Source: an uncultured Lachnospiraceae bacterium (GTDB lineage Bacteria > Bacillota > Clostridia > Lachnospirales > Lachnospiraceae). From it: a stretch of DNA of 6,864 nt. Under the pieces are notes generated by a model. The model made no database searches. It had not been told where the DNA came from and worked only from the letters and a program-made list of their open reading frames with translations. The translations under genes and the position numbers were made by a program. Where the stretch lies: assembly GCA_902783735.1 (NCBI GenBank), contig CACZSE010000329.1, positions 1 through 6,864 on the forward strand, given 5' to 3'. This document shows, one piece after another, positions 4,901 to 6,864 of this stretch (positions within the stretch are counted from its first letter, which is position 1; each line of letters begins with the position of its first letter).

Positions 4901-6864
4901 CCGCGATCAGTTTTGAAGATGGTATCACTGAGATCCCGTCAAATATCTTAAACGCATGCGGATATTTAAAGAGTATAAAGATCCCGTCAAGTGTCACAAA
5001 AATAGGAGATTATGCTTTTAAACAATGTTCACAGCTTGAGAATGTTGATTTTAACGGTGCTTTGGTAACATCGATAGGTGCAAATGCCTTTACGCAGTGC
5101 AGCAGCCTGGAAAGTATTACATTGCCTGAGAGTGTTAGTGAATTAAAGAACGGTGCTTTCAGCTATTGTACATCACTTACAAGCATAACAATACCTGCCG
5201 CGGTTAAGCAGCTTGATTATACATTTGATGAAGCCACGTCACTTACAAGTGTGACATTTGCAGGAAGTCCGGTTACCATGGCAGGAACCTTCAGGAGCTG
5301 TACGGCATTAACAAAGATCGAGCTTCCCGAAGGAGTAAGGGTTATAGGATCCGATACCTTTAAGAAGACTTCATTGACTGATGTTTATGTACCTGATGGT
5401 GTAGTCATCATAGGTGATTACGCCTTTGGCGGATGCGAGGCTTTGACAAGTGTTTCATTGCCTGCAAGTATCGATACTATTCAGTTAAGTCCCTTCCCTG
5501 AAAATGCAAAAATAACCTTCAGGGGAAATGAAAAAGAGTGGGCAACTGTAAGGATCATGAATCCAAAGACACTTACATATTTTAAGGATAACGCAGAAAG
5601 TGATATAAAGCCCGAGATAAGCGTAAAGAACTATATTGAGCCTGTTGATATAGAGTTCACGGCTCCTAAGGTCGTTAAACCCGGGGAAAGATTTACGATC
5701 GTTGCGAAAGTATTGCCTGAAGGTGCCAGCCAGAATGTATATTTTGAGTATATGGATTTTTACGGGGCTTCAGCTGCAGAAAGAATATCTCCTTTGTATT
5801 GCTGGGGGGAAGGTTTATGTGACGGCAGGTTTAAAGCAGTTCAAAACGGAACGAGTAAGGTTGTCTGCTATACAAAGGATGGTGTGTTAATTAAGGAGAT
5901 TGAAATAACGGTAAGTGACGGAAGCGATCCGGGGCCTGACCCCAGTCCATCACCTTCTCCGAGCGCATCACCATCTCCTTCGCCGAGTGTATCACCTTCA
6001 CCTTCGCCGGATGTGTCGCCTTCTCCGAGTGTATCACCGGCTCCTTCGCAAGGTGTGTCACCAAGTCCGTCACCTGAGGTTTCAAAGACTCCGGGTGCAG
6101 ATGATCTGAATGTAGCCGAGATAGTTTTAAACATGACGCAGGTTTCGGTTTATCCCAAAGGTACGGTTAAACTTTCGACGACCATCAATCCTGCAAATGC
6201 CAGGGATAAGACTGTCAGATGGGCAAGCTCGGATGAAACATTTGCGAAAGTAGATGAGAACGGACTCGTAACAGCGCTTAAATCGGGAACGGATGAAAAG
6301 ACAGGTCTTGGTATACCTGCTTCAGTCGAGATAACTGCGATCTCAAATGCGGATGAAAATGTTAAGGCTGTATGCTTTGTAACCATTCTTCCATCTGAAG
6401 TTATTGAAAAGGATGACAAGGGAGAACAGATAAATCCCGATATCGCTTACAGTGGTGATAAAGCAAATATCTGGGTAGCGGGATTAAATGAAAATGCTGA
6501 GTATTTCTATACGGGAAATCCAATAAAGCCTGAGATCAATGTTTATAAGGGGTATAAGCTCTTAACAGAAAATACCGACTATAAGCTTACCTATAAGAAT
6601 AATAAAAATGTCTCAAAGGGTGTAAGTGATCCTAAGAAAAAGCCGCAGATAGTTATAAAGCTTACCGGAAACTACAAGGGCAGCGAGGTTGTTTACTTTG
6701 ATATAGTTTCCATGCCTCTTGATAAGCTCACGGCCGAAAATGATTCACTTACAGCACAATATAAGGCTAAAAAGAAAAATCAGATCAAGCCAACACTCAT
6801 GTATAATGGTTCACCGATCAAGTATGGTTCAAAGGACATTACATTTGTATGGACGGATGAAAAA
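1873..6864 (+). CDS. Giant secreted BspA-like leucine-rich repeat / BIG2 surface protein (3' end outside window)
   Basis: A single frame from ATG 1873 stays open for 1664 codons to the window edge. Order of parts: signal peptide (1-28, MKRFLRLLSAVLTTVLIMTS then GFAA before Q29); acidic stalk (30-118); cap 1 (about 141-204); LRR_5-type block 1 (about 205-574); Ig-like domain (597-689); BIG2 domain (695-780, with LTWSSSDPSIVSVD and GVITGIKAGQTKVTA); cap 2 (about 802-865); LRR block 2 (about 866-1233); Ig-like domain (1258-1349); Ser/Pro linker (1353-1407); second BIG2 (1413-1507, VRWASSDETFAKVDENG); then a C-terminal Ig-like domain (1521-1612) and the start of another. Repeats follow the BspA pattern LxxIxIPxxVxxIGxxAFxxC. 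Related proteins (Bacteroides/Tannerella BspA, Treponema LrrA) are surface adhesins that bind host matrix or other bacteria; adhesion is inferred here and no ligand is indicated. No catalytic domain is seen. The anchoring signal, if any, lies beyond the window. A weak -35 and the divergent LuxR-type regulator suggest regulated expression. Confidence 0.9.
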   Translation, partial: MKRFLRLLSAVLTTVLIMTSVHVDGFAAQTDPEIREEVTFDADVEEASDDEIFEEEDTGDETGELDDSDAEDGNGEQEGSLTEEDEEAKIDEKEPDIIDSVSQNNDIDPDVEIIKEEKLNEMPEGAMFAKYIGSGTEIVALSEPVTMGVNVFGQLFSFIDKDSVERTAFYVWGTDGAAEICSYQLRDSDNNLLNNYYNNSELNVSEGIVIENGIKTIGRNAFYRGKAKWVVLPETLEKLDYGAFYDQSLIETINLQECLALTEIGDYAFNYNAKLDGIAIPDSVVKIGEGAFDRCESLTHINLPKNLVDLGNNAFVNCKMLVSDETDPLVIPKTIKKCYTNGAFSGCPLITAVKLEDGMTEVVNNCLAKLSYITEISIPSTVTKIGETAFNGCSSLTVINLNGAQIESVGSQAFKDCKALGSFELPDRLKTLGNSAFYGCEMLKSIDIPDGICSLDGVFEGCISLRSVRLPSDIMTLDNTFNGCTSLERIDLPNSLRRIGRNTFKNTSLKNITIPDGVTGIYDYAFSDCPLLETVSVPAGIYHIGSNPFPDDTAIYYRGNEKEWATVRIMNPKTLMIFEDNSLSPIKPRFTGVYEKIEDMIIEAPLQVKPGSRFALNVKVLPESASQSVYFYYADYDAPSSQEKISPNYTYFEGLCDGIFKAVQNGKSSIVCYTKDGSLSKTVEVTVSDTADPSVYVPSSVVFAGGIKECNVSEGKKISLYANVLPATADQRLTWSSSDPSIVSVDSKGVITGIKAGQTKVTASSVATPEINASIDVTVNAISLDMPNYKKYLSDKNELAQVSDDLSMGIGVSGRIYSYKDDSDDLHYVFYIWSSDEGTKIDDYTSKRNTYYNDSEVTGTKPKNCEGIIIEEGITRTGYQSFYNGKEKWVILPASLAMIGNGSFTGNSLLESVNLEECTELKEIGASAFYNTSKLQNVVLPDNLLRIKDYAFSKSGIKKAVLPKNVLDFGSGVFFSCADLVSDADDPIVLPKNIRSVASDGLFGSCPNVTAISFEDGITEIPSNILNACGYLKSIKIPSSVTKIGDYAFKQCSQLENVDFNGALVTSIGANAFTQCSSLESITLPESVSELKNGAFSYCTSLTSITIPAAVKQLDYTFDEATSLTSVTFAGSPVTMAGTFRSCTALTKIELPEGVRVIGSDTFKKTSLTDVYVPDGVVIIGDYAFGGCEALTSVSLPASIDTIQLSPFPENAKITFRGNEKEWATVRIMNPKTLTYFKDNAESDIKPEISVKNYIEPVDIEFTAPKVVKPGERFTIVAKVLPEGASQNVYFEYMDFYGASAAERISPLYCWGEGLCDGRFKAVQNGTSKVVCYTKDGVLIKEIEITVSDGSDPGPDPSPSPSPSASPSPSPSVSPSPSPDVSPSPSVSPAPSQGVSPSPSPEVSKTPGADDLNVAEIVLNMTQVSVYPKGTVKLSTTINPANARDKTVRWASSDETFAKVDENGLVTALKSGTDEKTGLGIPASVEITAISNADENVKAVCFVTILPSEVIEKDDKGEQINPDIAYSGDKANIWVAGLNENAEYFYTGNPIKPEINVYKGYKLLTENTDYKLTYKNNKNVSKGVSDPKKKPQIVIKLTGNYKGSEVVYFDIVSMPLDKLTAENDSLTAQYKAKKKNQIKPTLMYNGSPIKYGSKDITFVWTDEK
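1960..2226 (+). other. Acidic low-complexity stalk of the giant surface protein
   Basis: In residues 30-118 roughly 40 of 89 positions are Asp or Glu, with very few basic residues (runs such as EEASDDEIFEEED). It should be disordered and strongly negative, and would act as a spacer after the signal peptide or bind cations. The Ser-rich minus-strand frame across this stretch is a by-product of the GAA/GAT codons. Confidence 0.7.
2293..4212 (+). repeat. Module copy 1: cap, LRR block, Ig-like and BIG2 domains
   Basis: Residues 141-780. The cap (SEPVTMGVNVFGQLFSF, then FYVWGTDG) is followed by about 14 LRR units (2485-3594). Most read as IPxxVxxIGxxAFxxCxxL; two are shortened (SLDGVFEGC, TLDNTFNGC). 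The block closes with YYRGNEKEWATVRI, the YxGxxxxW ending usual for BspA-type arrays. An Ig-like domain (3661-3939) with C656 and C672 and a canonical BIG2 domain (3955-4212) follow. All parts up to the BIG2 reappear in the same order in copy 2, about 659-661 residues later. Confidence 0.8.
3547..3593 (+). repeat. 47-bp perfect repeat, copy 1
   Basis: These 47 bases are identical to 5524-5570 and encode GNEKEWATVRIMNPK plus most of the next Thr codon, at the end of LRR block 1. Sequence on both sides has diverged between the modules. Confidence 0.9.
4276..5919 (+). repeat. Module copy 2: cap, LRR block and Ig-like domain
   Basis: Residues 802-1349. Cap 2 (SDDLSMGIGVSGRIYSY, then FYIWSSDEG) aligns with cap 1 at M808 versus M147. 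LRR block 2 (4468-5571) repeats the same order of normal and shortened units (LDYTFDEA, MAGTFRSC) and ends FRGNEKEWATVRI. The Ig-like domain (5644-5919) keeps the spaced cysteines C1316 and C1332. Unlike copy 1, a Ser/Pro linker separates it from its BIG2 domain. Confidence 0.8.
5524..5570 (+). repeat. 47-bp perfect repeat, copy 2
   Basis: Identical to 3547-3593 at an offset of 1977 bases (659 codons, in frame). It encodes the same residues at the end of LRR block 2. Confidence 0.9.
5929..6093 (+). repeat. Ser/Pro-rich linker with degenerate tandem repeat
   Basis: Residues 1353-1407 are almost all Pro and Ser with interspersed Val, Ala, Asp and Gly (PSPSPSPSASPSPSPSVSP and similar). At DNA level it is a loose tandem repeat built from units such as TCGCCGAGTGTATCACC. 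It should be an extended, flexible spacer between the repeat modules and the C-terminal domains, and may be prone to length change by slippage. Confidence 0.85.
6109..6864 (+). other. C-terminal BIG2 and Ig-like domain series of the giant protein (incomplete)
   Basis: A second BIG2 domain (residues 1413-1507) has the usual VSVYPKGTVKLSTTINP and WASSDETFAKVDENGLV strands, with an insertion (SGTDEKTGLG) before the last strands. It is followed by an Ig-like domain (1521-1612) that resembles the tail of the gene ending at 244, and by the start of another (QIKPTLMYNGSPIKYG). These probably form the cell-proximal or C-terminal stalk; the end is outside the window. Confidence 0.65.

Noticed and set aside
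2682..4997. Several minus-strand frames of 60-95 codons opposite the LRR and Ig-like regions
   Set aside because: They lie fully inside a continuous, domain-rich plus-strand frame and show no motifs; similar frames recur opposite both modules only because the modules are duplicated.
5929..6093. Tandem repeat as a CRISPR array
   Set aside because: Units are degenerate, in frame and encode Ser/Pro; there are no unique spacers between conserved repeats.
5868..6134. Minus-strand Gly/Asp/Glu-rich repeat frame, and other frames across the Ser/Pro linker
   Set aside because: These arise from the tandem Ser/Pro codons of the plus-strand gene; they have no independent start signal or recognisable domain.

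Overview
The window looks like chromosomal DNA from a low-to-moderate GC Gram-positive anaerobe of the class Clostridia, most plausibly a gut or rumen Lachnospiraceae-type organism (Butyrivibrio, Lachnospira, Eubacterium relatives). This is inferred from AT-rich DNA, purine-rich ribosome binding sites, a giant secreted protein built from BspA-type leucine-rich repeats (LRR_5 type) and bacterial Ig-like (BIG2) domains, and a LuxR-type regulator with a polytopic membrane N-terminus. No marker gene is present, so the genus is not fixed.

Layout. (1) 2-244, plus strand: the last 80 codons of a secreted repeat protein, upstream part outside the window. (2) 251-294: a perfect 13-bp inverted repeat between two convergent genes; it contains the stop codon and last eight codons of the next gene. 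(3) 266-1666 (or 1717), minus strand: a regulator with about 12 membrane segments and a C-terminal LuxR helix-turn-helix. (4) About 1667-1872: divergent control region with a perfect TATAAT box, a 10-bp-spaced direct repeat, two tiny overlapping ORFs and a good Shine-Dalgarno. (5) 1873 to the window end at 6864, plus strand: one uninterrupted frame of 1664 codons with no stop. It encodes a signal peptide, an acidic stalk, two copies of a roughly 660-residue module (cap, LRR block, Ig-like domain), two BIG2 domains, a Ser/Pro linker and the start of a C-terminal Ig-like domain series.

How the parts may work together. The tail of the first gene resembles the C-terminal domains of the giant gene, so the locus probably holds at least two related surface or secreted proteins, with a membrane-bound regulator gene between them in the opposite direction. 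The simplest hypothesis is that the regulator senses something at the membrane and controls the divergent giant gene through the shared intergenic region. This is inference from gene order; no regulatory link is proven by the sequence.

The most notable points are: the two-copy module with a 47-bp stretch identical between copies whose flanks have diverged; an unrecognised cap domain that occurs in both copies; the REP-like palindrome that supplies the end of the regulator gene; and the unusual membrane-LuxR architecture beside an adhesin-like gene. No RNA genes, CRISPR arrays, transposase genes or phage genes were seen.
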